A stretch of DNA of 64,000 bases from Antarctobacter albus (GTDB lineage: Bacteria; Pseudomonadota; Alphaproteobacteria; Rhodobacterales; Rhodobacteraceae). The stretch is from contig NZ_FMZI01000009.1 of assembly GCF_900101505.1 (NCBI RefSeq), forward strand, positions 62,001-126,000, in the 5' to 3' direction. The notes under the pieces are model-generated. The model was not told the origin of the DNA, did no database searches, and saw only the letters and a list, made by a program, of their open reading frames with translations. Both the position numbers and the translations under genes were made by a program. Shown here in pieces: positions 44,393 through 53,103 of this stretch (position 1 is its first letter; every line of letters begins with the position of its first letter).

Positions 44393-45169
44393 TCAGCGGT
44401 CGCGGAACTGCGCGGTACGCTTTTCAGCGAAGGCGGCCATGCCCTCGGACTGGTCGTCAGTCGCGAACAGCGCGTGAAAGAGGCGACGTTCGAAGAGCAG
44501 GCCTTCGGAGAGTGTCGTCTCGTAGGCCCGGTTCACCGATTCCTTGCAGGCGATGGCAGAGATCATCGACTTTTCGGCGATTTTCTCGGCCGCGCTGCGA
44601 GTCTCTTCCATCAGCTGCTTGGCGGGGACAACCCGGCTGACCAGCCCGGCGCGCTCTGCCTCTTCGGCATCCATGAAACGCCCGGTCAGGTTCATGTCCA
44701 TCGCCTTGGACTTGCCGATAAAGCGCGTCAGGCGCTGGGTGCCGCCCAGGCCGGGCATGACGCCCAGGTTGATTTCGGGCTGGCCGAACTTGGCATTGTC
44801 GGCGGCGATGATGAAATCACACATCATGGCCAGCTCGCAGCCACCGCCCAGGGCATAGCCCGCAACGGCCGCGATGATCGGCTTGCGGGTCGATGTGATG
44901 GCGTTGCCCTCGCGGCCGAAGAAGTCCGACAGGAACATCTCGACGTAGCTTTTCTCCGACATCTCCTTGATGTCGGCACCGGCGGCAAAGGCCTTGGCCG
45001 AGCCGGTGATGATGATGCAGCGCACCTTGTCGTTCTTGTCCGCCTCGGCCAGCGCCTCGGACAACTCTCCCAGCAGGTGAGAGTTGAGCGCATTCATGGC
45101 ATCGGGGCGGTTCAGTTTGATGGTGGCGACGTGGTCTTCTATTTCGACGATGATCGTCTCATAGGCCAT
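44393..45169 (-). CDS. Enoyl-CoA hydratase
   Basis: 258 residues of the crotonase family. The oxyanion-hole segments are [13 protein letters not shown] and [19 protein letters not shown]; the two catalytic glutamates of true hydratases are present in GGGCELAMM and [20 protein letters not shown]. It hydrates trans-2-enoyl-CoA in beta-oxidation. Its position next to mutM and rpsT is seen in other Rhodobacterales. Single gene, 64 bases after mutM. Confidence 0.94.
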   Translation of the reverse strand: MAYETIIVEIEDHVATIKLNRPDAMNALNSHLLGELSEALAEADKNDKVRCIIITGSAKAFAAGADIKEMSEKSYVEMFLSDFFGREGNAITSTRKPIIAAVAGYALGGGCELAMMCDFIIAADNAKFGQPEINLGVMPGLGGTQRLTRFIGKSKAMDMNLTGRFMDAEEAERAGLVSRVVPAKQLMEETRSAAEKIAEKSMISAIACKESVNRAYETTLSEGLLFERRLFHALFATDDQSEGMAAFAEKRTAQFRDR

Positions 45170-45233
45170 GTGTTTGGGCTCCGTCCGGTTCCGTCAAGGG
45201 CCAAGCCTTAGCATTTCATTCACATGGTTCAAG

Positions 45234-46085
45234 TTATCTTTGACAGCTTGCACAATAGAAGGACGACCGCCCCGACTGCACGATCCGGCGCACCGTATCG
45301 GCGCAGGCCTCGCTGCGGCAGGGCGCACCCTCACGCCCGTAAACATCGAAACTGTGCTGGAAATATCCAAGTTCTCCATCGGCTTGTCGGAAATCCCGCA
45401 GCGACGATCCACCTGCGGCAATGGCATCCTGCAGCACCTCGCGGATGATCGGAACCAGCGCTCCTAGCCGCGCTTCGGAGATCCGGTTGACCTTGCGTGC
45501 CGGGTGGGTGCGGGCCCGGTAGAGAGCCTCGCAAACGTAAATATTGCCCAATCCGGCGATGATTTTCTGATCGAGCAGGGCCGATTTGATCGGCGTCCTG
45601 CGCCCCTTCAGCATCCCCGACAGGTAGGATTCGCTGAACCCGTTGCCCAGCGGTTCGGGGCCGAGGCTGACCAGCAACGGGTGCCGCTCTGCCTCTGCGG
45701 TGTCCATCAGGTCCATCGCCCCGAAGCGGCGTGGATCGTTGAAGGTGACACGCGCGCCCTGTCCCATGTCCAACACGACGTGATCGTGTTTCTCGGGCGC
45801 CGGGTGGTCATGCACGAATGTACCCAGCGGATCGCCCGAAACCAGCATCCGCCCCGACATGCCCAGGTGAATCAGCAACGTCTCACCGCTCGACAAGTCC
45901 GCGAGGATGTATTTTGAGCGGCGTCGCAAGCGTTCGACCCGGGTGCCGGTCAGCCGGTCGGCCATGTTCTCGGGGAAGGGCCAGCGCAGATCGGGGCGGT
46001 TGACGCGAGCCTGTGCGATCACCTGCCCCTCCATGACCGGGGCCAGCCCGCGACGGACTGTCTCGACTTCGGGCAATTCGGGCAT
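45234..46085 (-). CDS. mutM: Formamidopyrimidine-DNA glycosylase
   Basis: 283 residues. The catalytic N-terminal proline is present ([14 protein letters not shown]), then [11 protein letters not shown] with the active-site Lys, the H2TH region [20 protein letters not shown] and the C-terminal zinc finger [20 protein letters not shown] ... CASC. It removes oxidised purines such as 8-oxoguanine. Divergent from ubiE with 76 bases between. Confidence 0.96.
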   Translation of the reverse strand: MPELPEVETVRRGLAPVMEGQVIAQARVNRPDLRWPFPENMADRLTGTRVERLRRRSKYILADLSSGETLLIHLGMSGRMLVSGDPLGTFVHDHPAPEKHDHVVLDMGQGARVTFNDPRRFGAMDLMDTAEAERHPLLVSLGPEPLGNGFSESYLSGMLKGRRTPIKSALLDQKIIAGLGNIYVCEALYRARTHPARKVNRISEARLGALVPIIREVLQDAIAAGGSSLRDFRQADGELGYFQHSFDVYGREGAPCRSEACADTVRRIVQSGRSSFYCASCQR

Positions 46086-46161
46086 CGGGTATGGTCCTTC
46101 GCGTTGTATCGCCCCGGCGGCGCCCTATAAGAAAGCAATGCAATCGAGAACGGCAAGGGCC

Positions 46162-46914
46162 ATGAGCGAAGAGACCGGAAAAACGACGCATTTCGGATAT
46201 GCCGAGGTGCCCGAAAGCGAGAAGGCCGGACGGGTCCAGGGGGTCTTCAGCTCTGTTGCCTCCAAGTATGACGTGATGAACGACGCCATGTCCTTTGGCA
46301 TCCACCGGATCTGGAAAGATGCGATGATGGATTGGCTGGCTCCGCGTCCGGGCCAACGTCTGCTGGACGTGGCCGGCGGGACCGGGGACATCTCCTTTCG
46401 GTTCCTGAAACGCGCCGGCAGCGGACATGCCACGGTGCTGGATCTGACCGAACCCATGCTGGTCGAGGGCCGCAAGCGGGCCGAGGCTGAGGCGATGGTC
46501 GATTCGCTCGACTGGGTGGTGGGCGACGCGATGGCCTTGCCCTTTTCCGACAACACATTCGACGTCTACACGATCTCTTTCGGCATCCGGAACGTGACCC
46601 GCCCGCAAGAGGCCCTGAACGAGGCTTTCCGCGTGCTGAAGCCCGGCGGACGGCTGATGGTGCTTGAGTTTTCCCAGATTCCCAACGACCTGATGCAATG
46701 GGCCTATGACCTGTACTCGTTCAACATCATCCCGCGCCTAGGGCAGGTGATCGCGCAGGATCGCGACAGCTATCAGTACCTGGTGGAATCGATCCGCCGC
46801 TTTCCCGACCAGGATACCTTTCTCGACATGGTCAAGGCTGCGGGATTCGAGAATGCCAAGTACCGCAACCTGACGATGGGTGTCGCCTGTCTGCACTCCG
46901 GCTGGAAAATCTGA
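46162..46914 (+). CDS. ubiE: Ubiquinone biosynthesis C-methyltransferase
   Basis: 250 residues. SAM-binding loop [16 protein letters not shown], the UbiE signatures [18 protein letters not shown] and [20 protein letters not shown], and the C-terminal [15 protein letters not shown]. It methylates the benzoquinol ring in ubiquinone synthesis. The start at 46162 has AAGGG five bases before it; an in-frame ATG at 46138 is possible. One base separates it from ubiB. Confidence 0.96.
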   Translation: MSEETGKTTHFGYAEVPESEKAGRVQGVFSSVASKYDVMNDAMSFGIHRIWKDAMMDWLAPRPGQRLLDVAGGTGDISFRFLKRAGSGHATVLDLTEPMLVEGRKRAEAEAMVDSLDWVVGDAMALPFSDNTFDVYTISFGIRNVTRPQEALNEAFRVLKPGGRLMVLEFSQIPNDLMQWAYDLYSFNIIPRLGQVIAQDRDSYQYLVESIRRFPDQDTFLDMVKAAGFENAKYRNLTMGVACLHSGWKI

Positions 46915-46915
46915 G

Positions 46916-48448
46916 GTGCGCGGCCCCCACAACATCTGGCGCCTGATCCGCACCGGCGCCACCCTGGAACGCACCGGCGCGATGCGGGCCGTTCTGGACG
47001 CGCTGGAGGCCCCCGCACCGCTGCGCGTGGCCGCCCGCGTCCTTGGCCGGCCTTTCCGCTGGCTGGGCGACGAGGGCGATCCGGCGATGCCCCCGGTGGT
47101 CCGCGCACTGACCGCGCTGGGCCCCGCCTACATCAAGTTCGGCCAGATCCTGTCGACCCGGCCCGACGTGGTCGGCGACGAGATGGCACAAGAGCTGCGC
47201 GTCCTTCAGGACAAGCTGCCCCCCTTCCCCGTCGAGGCCGCCAAGACGCAGGTCGAAGCAGAGCTGGGTCTGCCGGTCGACGAAATTTTCTCTGCCTTCA
47301 GCGAACCCGTCGCCGCCGCCTCGATCGCGCAGGTGCACAAGGCGACGCTGGCAGACACTGGCGAAACCGTGGCCGTCAAGGTGCTGCGGCCGGGGATCGA
47401 ACGCGCCTTTCGCAAGGACATCGACGCCTTCTACTTTGCCGCCAACATGATCGAGTTGCTCTCACCCGCCTCGCGGCGCCTGCGGCCGACGGACGTGATC
47501 GCCCATTTCGAAGGCGTGGTCATGGGCGAGCTGGACCTGCGCCTGGAATCCGCGGCGGCCAGCGAGTTCGAAGCCAATACAAAGGATGACGAGGGCTTTG
47601 CCCTGCCCGAGGTCAAATGGGCCTGGTCCGGACGCCGTGTGATGACGATGGGCTGGGTCGAGGGCGTGGCACTGGGCGACAACGACGCACTGGATGCCGC
47701 AGGGCACAACAGGGTGAACCTGTCGGAACGAGTGTTGCAGCTGTTCCTGAACCACGCCTTGCGCGACGGGTTCTTTCACGCCGACATGCACCAGGGGAAT
47801 CTCAAGGTCGCGGCGAACGGGGACATCATTGCCTATGACTTCGGCATCATGGGGCATATCGATGAATATACACGCCGGGTTTACGCCGAGATCCTCTTTG
47901 GCTTTATCCAGCGCGATTACCTGCGCGTTGCCGAGGTACATTTCGAGGCTGGCTACGTCCCCGCGGATCGCGACGTGGATGAATTCGCCCGCGCCCTGCG
48001 CGCGGTCGGAGAGCCGATCTTCGGGATGGACGCGACGCGCATCTCGATGGGCAAGCTGCTGGCCTACCTGTTTGAGGTGACAGAGCGGTTCGGAATGGAA
48101 ACCCGAACCGAGTTGATCCTCCTGCAGCGGACGATGGTGGTGGTCGAGGGTGTGGCGCGCTCGCTCGACCCGCGAATGAACATCTGGAAGGTCGCGCAGC
48201 CGGTTGTCGAGGCCTACATCAAGAAGTCGATCGGCCCGCGGGCCGCGGCCAAGGATCTGTGGAAAACTGCCTTGGTCATGGCCCGCTTCGGCCCAAGGTT
48301 GCCTACACTGGTAGAGGCCGCCCTTATCCGGCAATCACAGCCCGAAGCCACCCCGGCACGAAATCCCTGGCCCTCACGCCTTGGCTGGACCGGGATCGGC
48401 GTCCTGATCGGCGCTGCAGCGGTTCTGAGCTGGACGTTGCTCGGCTGA
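46916..48448 (+). CDS. ubiB: Ubiquinone biosynthesis atypical kinase UbiB
   Basis: 510 residues of the ABC1/ADCK/UbiB family. The KxGQ motif region YIKFGQILSTRPDVV, the Ala-rich loop AAASIAQVHKATL and DGFFHADMHQGNLKV with YDFGIMGHI are intact; two hydrophobic segments at the C-terminus (GIGVLIGAAAVLSWTLL) anchor it in the membrane. It supports coenzyme Q synthesis with an ATPase/kinase-like fold. The GTG start at 46916 follows ubiE directly; no better start is seen, and an alternative in-frame codon at 46880 lies in ubiE. Confidence 0.94.
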   Translation: MRGPHNIWRLIRTGATLERTGAMRAVLDALEAPAPLRVAARVLGRPFRWLGDEGDPAMPPVVRALTALGPAYIKFGQILSTRPDVVGDEMAQELRVLQDKLPPFPVEAAKTQVEAELGLPVDEIFSAFSEPVAAASIAQVHKATLADTGETVAVKVLRPGIERAFRKDIDAFYFAANMIELLSPASRRLRPTDVIAHFEGVVMGELDLRLESAAASEFEANTKDDEGFALPEVKWAWSGRRVMTMGWVEGVALGDNDALDAAGHNRVNLSERVLQLFLNHALRDGFFHADMHQGNLKVAANGDIIAYDFGIMGHIDEYTRRVYAEILFGFIQRDYLRVAEVHFEAGYVPADRDVDEFARALRAVGEPIFGMDATRISMGKLLAYLFEVTERFGMETRTELILLQRTMVVVEGVARSLDPRMNIWKVAQPVVEAYIKKSIGPRAAAKDLWKTALVMARFGPRLPTLVEAALIRQSQPEATPARNPWPSRLGWTGIGVLIGAAAVLSWTLLG

Positions 48449-48505
48449 CTTTGGCTACCGGTTGGGCGTGGACCGACGCCGCATCGACCAGAAAGACCCG
48501 GAAAA

Positions 48506-48535
48506 GAAAAACGGCGGCCAAAGGCCGCCGTTTTC
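48506..48535. terminator. Bidirectional rho-independent terminator after ubiB
   Basis: Perfect 12-bp stem AAAACGGCGGCC/GGCCGCCGTTTT (48508-48519, 48523-48534) around AAA; TTTTCC ends the plus-strand stem and TTTTC the minus-strand one. It lies between ubiB and the convergent small exported-protein gene. Confidence 0.88.
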
Positions 48536-48557
48536 CATGAAACTCTGTCCGACGAAA

Positions 48558-48743
48558 TCAGTCGGTGCCCGAAGCCGAAGCAATGGCGATGATCGCTGCA
48601 ATGCCGCCGATCACGACGAGCGGCATAACATCGTCGCCAGCCGAGGAAACGAACGGGTCTTGGGTGTTTTCCTGAGCGGCCACCGGGGCGGCTGCTGCAG
48701 CTGCGATCGCTGCAGATGCAGCAATGATCGAAAGCTTTTTCAT
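48558..48743 (-). CDS. Small exported protein of 61 residues, function unknown
   Basis: The protein starts MKKLSIIAASAAIAAAAAAP, a plain signal peptide ending PVAAQE, leaving a mature part of about 37 residues: a short polar stretch (NTQDPFVSSAGDD) and a hydrophobic C-terminal segment (VMPLVVIGGIAAIIAIASAS). It could be a small periplasmic peptide anchored by its tail. GGAGAG lies five bases before the ATG. Not recognised as a named family. It stands alone with a long, AT-rich upstream region. Confidence 0.75.
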   Translation of the reverse strand: MKKLSIIAASAAIAAAAAAPVAAQENTQDPFVSSAGDDVMPLVVIGGIAAIIAIASASGTD

Positions 48744-49149
48744 GTTTCTCTCCAAATCTGTACAGGCTTGGACGCGTCGCGCCCGACACGAGTGAACGTA
48801 CACACAAACCGTTTCGCGTTCAAATGACAAATAACCGACGAACCTGAAATCATTGCTGCACTTGCGTAAATGCGCGTCAAATCAGCAACAACAGCCTGAA
48901 GCGGCCTCGTTGCGACCGGTTTGAGCTTAACCTCATCTTTCCATCAACGCCACAATTTTCTGATTTTTTTCAGGTGGTTGGTTTTGTCGTACAGTCAGCA
49001 TAGTCGGCGACTTCCCGGATCGGCGATGATTCGCCAGATGTTGCCGTAAAGCCCGCCCAATTCACATGCAGACGGCCGAGAACGGTCTTGGCCCGTCGCA
49101 GTGCAGCAGTCTTCCATGCGGCGCTGAACCGACGCCATCAGGGCGTCGG
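48744..49149. other. 406-base intergenic region between the small exported gene and flgD
   Basis: No credible gene on either strand. The left part should hold the small gene's promoter (on the minus strand TTGAAC, 17 bases, TACGTT near 48790-48820 is a weak candidate). The middle is unusually AT-rich for this genome (48935-48990, runs of T). A short perfect hairpin GGCGA-TGAT-TCGCC lies at 49022-49035. The right end (49125-49152) is the stem ACCGACGCC/GGCGTCGGT that overlaps the flgD stop and probably ends the flgD transcript. Confidence 0.45.
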
Positions 49150-49824
49150 TCAATTCATCGGCGCGCGCAATCCGTCGATCTGCCCGGGGTCAAGTTCCGT
49201 ACCATCCGCCATGCGAAGAACAAGCGTTTCACCATCCTGCCTCACCTCAGCCACCCGGCTGTAGGCCTGGGCCACGATGGTATCGAGCTTGGCCTCGTCC
49301 TTGTAGCTTTCCACCTCGAACTTGTAGATGCCCGCCGGCAGGGCCGCGCCGGTGTCGTCAGTCCCGGTCCAGTAGACCTCGTCCTGCGACAGGTCGAGGT
49401 CGAACCTCTGGATCGCATCGCCATTTCCATCCCTGACCACCAGCGTCGCCGCATCCGCGTCCTCCGCGAACTCGGGCCGGACCGCGATCGGTGTTCCGGT
49501 AAACAGGACCGGCGCTCGGACCAGTGCCTCCATCCCGATCCAGCTGCTGAGTTCCTGCAGGGCATTCCCGGTCAGCGAGGCGCTGACCTCCCGCAACAGG
49601 TCATTTGTGAGAACCTGCTGTTCTACCGAGGAAAAAGTCGCAAGCTGAGTCGCATAATCCGTCGAGTCCACGGGGTTCAGAGGGTCCTGGTTCTGGACCT
49701 GGACGGTCAGCATCTTGAGAAAAGTGTCAAAGTCCGAGCTGAGGACACCCTTGTCATCCATCCCATTGGCAGAGGACGACGGGGCGCTGCTGTAGAGCGG
49801 CGGTGGCGAAGTGATTTCTGTCAT
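49150..49824 (-). CDS. flgD: Flagellar hook assembly scaffold protein FlgD
   Basis: 224 residues. The conserved N-terminal cap region is FDTFLKMLTVQVQNQDPLNP followed by TDYATQLATFSSVEQQ, diagnostic of FlgD; the C-terminal half has the FlgD Ig-like/Tudor part (LPAGIYKFEVESYKDE). It caps the growing hook. It follows fliK by eight bases on the same strand, matching the usual fliK-flgD pairing. Confidence 0.95.
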   Translation of the reverse strand: MTEITSPPPLYSSAPSSSANGMDDKGVLSSDFDTFLKMLTVQVQNQDPLNPVDSTDYATQLATFSSVEQQVLTNDLLREVSASLTGNALQELSSWIGMEALVRAPVLFTGTPIAVRPEFAEDADAATLVVRDGNGDAIQRFDLDLSQDEVYWTGTDDTGAALPAGIYKFEVESYKDEAKLDTIVAQAYSRVAEVRQDGETLVLRMADGTELDPGQIDGLRAPMN

Positions 49825-49832
49825 GGTCTGTC

Positions 49833-52181
49833 CTAGAATCTGATGTCAAGTCCGTCCGAAACAGGCTCGGTTTTGGGTGGCGCATTGGTCGGCGTGTCGT
49901 CCCGCGGCATCGTTTCGGCGTGATCATTGTGCGCGGTTGGCTCTTCACCATCCTCTCCACCTTCGCCAAAACTGAACGAGGCACTTTCGTACCCGGCATC
50001 GGCCAAGTCGCGCGCAAGCTGGTCGATATGACGCCGCATGAGATCAAGCGTTTCGGGGCGGTCGGCGGTGATATGCACCGTCATGCCATTGTCGGACGGC
50101 ACCATCTGCATGCGCACCTGTCCAAGTTCCTCGGGTGAAAGCCGGATCTCTACCGAGCCCTCACCCAGGCGTGCCATGCCATCCGACACCTGCCGAAGAA
50201 TCGACGCAGTATCCGTTCTGTGCATGACCTGCGGCATCGTTGCCGCCTGGACCGGTGCAGACTGGCCCCCGGGTGCCGCGCCCGCGGGCTGGCTGTCGAA
50301 GCGCAAGAGATCTTCGGCGAGATCATCGATGAACGGAGACGTCACGCGCGCCACCGTCCCCTGCCTAGGGACGCCCGCCAGCGCCGGAGTCGCGCCACCG
50401 GGTGCAATCGGGGCGACATTTGCCGATCCTGAAGACCCTCTGCTAGGCGCCACAGTCGTGTTGTCGGCGATGACGCCATCGAGACCCGGCGCCGGATTCG
50501 GATCGCCACGTCGAAGACTATGTTTCAAACTTTCGGCGCGTTCTGCCTCCAAGGGTTGTACGACGGGCTCTGCCCCGATGCCGGGCCGTGCCATTACCCT
50601 GGCCGTGGCGCCAAGCTCGACACGCGCCGATGGGTCTGACTCCGTCCTTCGCGGCATGGGAGGTACTTCGCCATCCAGGACTCGTTGTGCAGGCCCGATC
50701 GCCGGTTCGAAACCCCGCACGCCAGCCGGAACGGGCCCGCCTTCCGCAGCGGCAGAAACCCCTGTTGGCTTGACGCTCGTGCGGAACACGTCGGGGTTCA
50801 AATCAAGGTTGCCATGACGACCTTTCAGCGTCGCCAGCGGCACCTGCTTTTCTTCGATCCCCTGCGAGTTTCCTGTCTGATCGACCAGCCCCAGTTTGGC
50901 AGGGGACTCTGTGCCGGGTTTCGCCGCCAACGCGAGATCGTCAGTGAATCGATGCAACGCATCACGTGGATCACGCCTGTTCATGCCGGATGTCACTTGC
51001 ACGCCTGCTGGCGCGCGCAGTTCAGTGTCGATCCGATGAATCTGGTCAGACGCAGAGCCTTGGGCCAGTTCACTCCGCATAGGAGAAACTGGCTTGTCCC
51101 GTGGCTGAACCGCCCCGGCTACTGCGTTCTTGGGAGCCAATGCAGGCAAGCCCAATGAAGCCGGCCCCGTCGGCAGACCTTGTCCGGCGGGCATCACCAC
51201 CTGTTTCAGACGGGATACCGGCGGCTCGGTCGGTCGGGGCCAGGTGTGCTCTTGGGCCGGCTGCGACAGGCCGAAACGAAAAACCGGTATGTCCGGCAAG
51301 CCCGGATCAGTTCCTTCTAAAGGTTTCGCCGGGGTGCCGCTGGTCAGGGGGGCGGGTGATCCGGGGTTGGTACGCAGTCGGTCAACGGCGCCGGCGTGCG
51401 TTTCACCATGCGGAATGACTGGTGTGACCGAATGACTTGCGCGGTGATCCCGCCCCCCAGGATCGGAAGTTTTTATATCTGTATCAATGACTTGAAAGAC
51501 CTCAGACCGCTCGACAGGTTGCGCCTCAGCGCCAAGCAGGCCACGCATTGGAACAGCGACGGAAGACATGTTCTCTGCAAACGTAGCCTCAGCCGCAGAA
51601 GGATGGTTCTTCGAGTCAATCCCGTTGATCCAGCTATCGGTCTTGCGCCAGTCCCTTGGCGCAAGGGACCCGGGGCCAGTCACCTGATCGGCGTCGCGGT
51701 CGACCATGGGCTGGCCGTCGGGATGGTCGCGTTTCGGTCGCGAGTCCTCTAGGCGTTGCAGCCAACCATCCCATTGTTTCGAGGGTTCGGCCGATTGATG
51801 ATCGGCGAAGGCGGCTCCCTTGGGATCAGTCACCTCATCCGGCTTTTCTCCCGGATCCGGGTCAAACCGTCGGTCCGCAGGAGCCATCTCCCTCGGTTCG
51901 TCCGAACCGCCGTGCAAAAGATCGAGATCATCGACCAAATCCGTTCCTTCGTCCGGATCACCGATCGGCGCAGCGATAGCATCCGGATCGTTCAGGGGAT
52001 CAGCAGGAGCAACCTCGTCCGCATCCGGGAGAGACCCAGGATCTGGCTGATAGCTCTGCGCGTCATCCTCTGCATCGGCGAAAATGCTGGCGAAATCGGC
52101 GTCGGGCTGCGCATCCTTGCGGGCCTCCGGAACGGATTTCGTCGGGGCAATGCCCAGCAGGCTAGTCAATTGGCTCAGCAT
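49833..52181 (-). CDS. fliK: Flagellar hook-length control protein FliK
   Basis: 782 residues, long for the family. The N-terminal and middle parts are low-complexity, acidic and proline-rich and probably disordered. The C-terminal Flg_hook domain is recognisable: GEGSVEIRLSPEELGQVRMQ, then MTVHITADRPETLDLMRRHI and QLARDLADAGYESASFSFGE. It measures the hook and triggers the FlhB substrate switch. The start at 52181 (MLSQLTSLLGIAP) is used; the open frame continues to 52742 but that part is antisense to the two plus-strand genes. Divergent from the rod-binding gene. Confidence 0.9.
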   Translation of the reverse strand: MLSQLTSLLGIAPTKSVPEARKDAQPDADFASIFADAEDDAQSYQPDPGSLPDADEVAPADPLNDPDAIAAPIGDPDEGTDLVDDLDLLHGGSDEPREMAPADRRFDPDPGEKPDEVTDPKGAAFADHQSAEPSKQWDGWLQRLEDSRPKRDHPDGQPMVDRDADQVTGPGSLAPRDWRKTDSWINGIDSKNHPSAAEATFAENMSSVAVPMRGLLGAEAQPVERSEVFQVIDTDIKTSDPGGRDHRASHSVTPVIPHGETHAGAVDRLRTNPGSPAPLTSGTPAKPLEGTDPGLPDIPVFRFGLSQPAQEHTWPRPTEPPVSRLKQVVMPAGQGLPTGPASLGLPALAPKNAVAGAVQPRDKPVSPMRSELAQGSASDQIHRIDTELRAPAGVQVTSGMNRRDPRDALHRFTDDLALAAKPGTESPAKLGLVDQTGNSQGIEEKQVPLATLKGRHGNLDLNPDVFRTSVKPTGVSAAAEGGPVPAGVRGFEPAIGPAQRVLDGEVPPMPRRTESDPSARVELGATARVMARPGIGAEPVVQPLEAERAESLKHSLRRGDPNPAPGLDGVIADNTTVAPSRGSSGSANVAPIAPGGATPALAGVPRQGTVARVTSPFIDDLAEDLLRFDSQPAGAAPGGQSAPVQAATMPQVMHRTDTASILRQVSDGMARLGEGSVEIRLSPEELGQVRMQMVPSDNGMTVHITADRPETLDLMRRHIDQLARDLADAGYESASFSFGEGGEDGEEPTAHNDHAETMPRDDTPTNAPPKTEPVSDGLDIRF

Positions 52182-52228
52182 GAGTGCTCCGGGAATTCTT
52201 CCACGGGGGCACACTAGGGCGAAGCTCC

Positions 52229-52243
52229 TTACCACTTCTTTAC
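52229..52243. promoter_or_regulatory. TTAC-N7-TTAC, possible CtrA-type site
   Basis: Direct repeat TTAC CACTTCT TTAC in the divergent region between fliK (start 52181) and the rod-binding gene (start 52293). The 11-base period resembles CtrA boxes (TTAA-N7-TTAA), which often control alphaproteobacterial flagellar genes. The half-sites are imperfect. Confidence 0.3.
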
Positions 52244-52292
52244 CGCGATCTGGCCAAATCACGAAGAGCGAGTCGAATTGGAGACAAACCAG

Positions 52293-52562
52293 ATGGAAAT
52301 TCCCATAACAGCCGCAACCACTGCAACACCGCAGGATCGCGCCCTGCGCGAAGCCGCCAAAGAGCTGGAGGTGAACTTCCTGGCCGAAATGCTGAAATCC
52401 GCAAAACTGGGCGAGGCGCCGGAGGCGTTCGGCGGGGGCGCAGGTGAAAACCAGTTCGCCTCTTTCATGCGCCTGGAACAGGCCCGGCAAATGACCGAAG
52501 GCGGCGGAATCGGACTGGCCGAATCGCTGTTCCATGCCCTGAAGGAGAGAATCGATGACTGA
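52293..52562 (+). CDS. Rod-binding protein (FlgJ N-terminal domain only)
   Basis: 89 residues. REAAKELEVNFLAEMLKSAK and FASFMRLEQARQMTEGGGIG followed by LAESLFHALK match the rod-binding domain of FlgJ. The peptidoglycan-hydrolase domain of enteric FlgJ is absent, as usual in alphaproteobacteria. It caps the rod during assembly. The ATG at 52293 has GGAG about nine bases upstream; a TTG at 52278 is the alternative. It overlaps the next start by eight bases. Confidence 0.85.
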   Translation: MEIPITAATTATPQDRALREAAKELEVNFLAEMLKSAKLGEAPEAFGGGAGENQFASFMRLEQARQMTEGGGIGLAESLFHALKERIDD

Positions 52563-52902
52563 CCAGACGCTGACGAACCGCCTGAAATCCCTGCTCGAGG
52601 CCGAGCGGAAGGCCTTGCTTGAAGGTGATTTCGATCGCCTGGCCGAGCTAATGGCTGAAAAACAGGGCCTTGCCGAAGACCTGGAGAATGCGCCGCTACG
52701 GGCCGAGGAGGTCGCGCCCATCAAGGACGGACTGCGCCGCAATCAGGAACTGTTCGACCAGGCCCTGGCCGGGCTGCGCAATGTTGCCGCGCGAATTGGC
52801 GATCTCAACCGCGTGCGCAAGGCGACCGATACTTATGATGCCAAGGGGCGTCGCCAGACCATTGATGCACCGGCCTCGAAACGCCTGGAAAGACGTGCCT
52901 GA
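52555..52902 (+). CDS. FlgN-like flagellar chaperone
   Basis: 115 residues, almost wholly helical: LKSLLEAERKALLEGDFDRL, AELMAEKQGLAEDLENAP, LRRNQELFDQALAGLRNVAA. This heptad-rich layout, with an ...YDAKGRRQTI tail, fits FlgN, the export chaperone for hook-filament junction proteins. Identification rests on helical pattern, length and location after the rod-binding gene, with overlapping starts. Confidence 0.7.
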   Translation: MTDQTLTNRLKSLLEAERKALLEGDFDRLAELMAEKQGLAEDLENAPLRAEEVAPIKDGLRRNQELFDQALAGLRNVAARIGDLNRVRKATDTYDAKGRRQTIDAPASKRLERRA

Positions 52903-53103
52903 GCATTTGTGACAAATCCGCCGAAACGGCAGTGGAGGGATTAGGGCAACGTTAGGACTCGAAAGGCCAAGTTGGCCGCGCACCAAGACGGGTGGCGCAG
53001 GCCGACAAAGGGGTCGGACTGCATACGTCAGAAGGCGTCAGAGATGCCGTTCGCGGCAAATGCAAACCGGCGCAAAAGCGCCTTTTGAAAGCAAGGACAA
53101 CCT
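52903..53103 (+). promoter_or_regulatory. Flagellin promoter and structured 5' leader
   Basis: 201 bases with several elements in order: TTAG-N7-TTAG (52941-52955), a perfect palindrome GGCCAA-G-TTGGCC (52965-52977), a stem CCGAC/GTCGG (53002-53006, 53013-53017) and a hairpin GGCGC-AAAA-GCGCC followed by TTTT (53069-53086), ending 17 bases before the flagellin ATG. AAGGA precedes the ATG. Flagellin leaders in Caulobacter are targets of FlbT, and flbT lies downstream here. Confidence 0.5.

Noticed and set aside
49066-49836. A 256-codon plus-strand frame opposite flgD
   Set aside because: Antisense to flgD, which is clearly coding; shadow composition.
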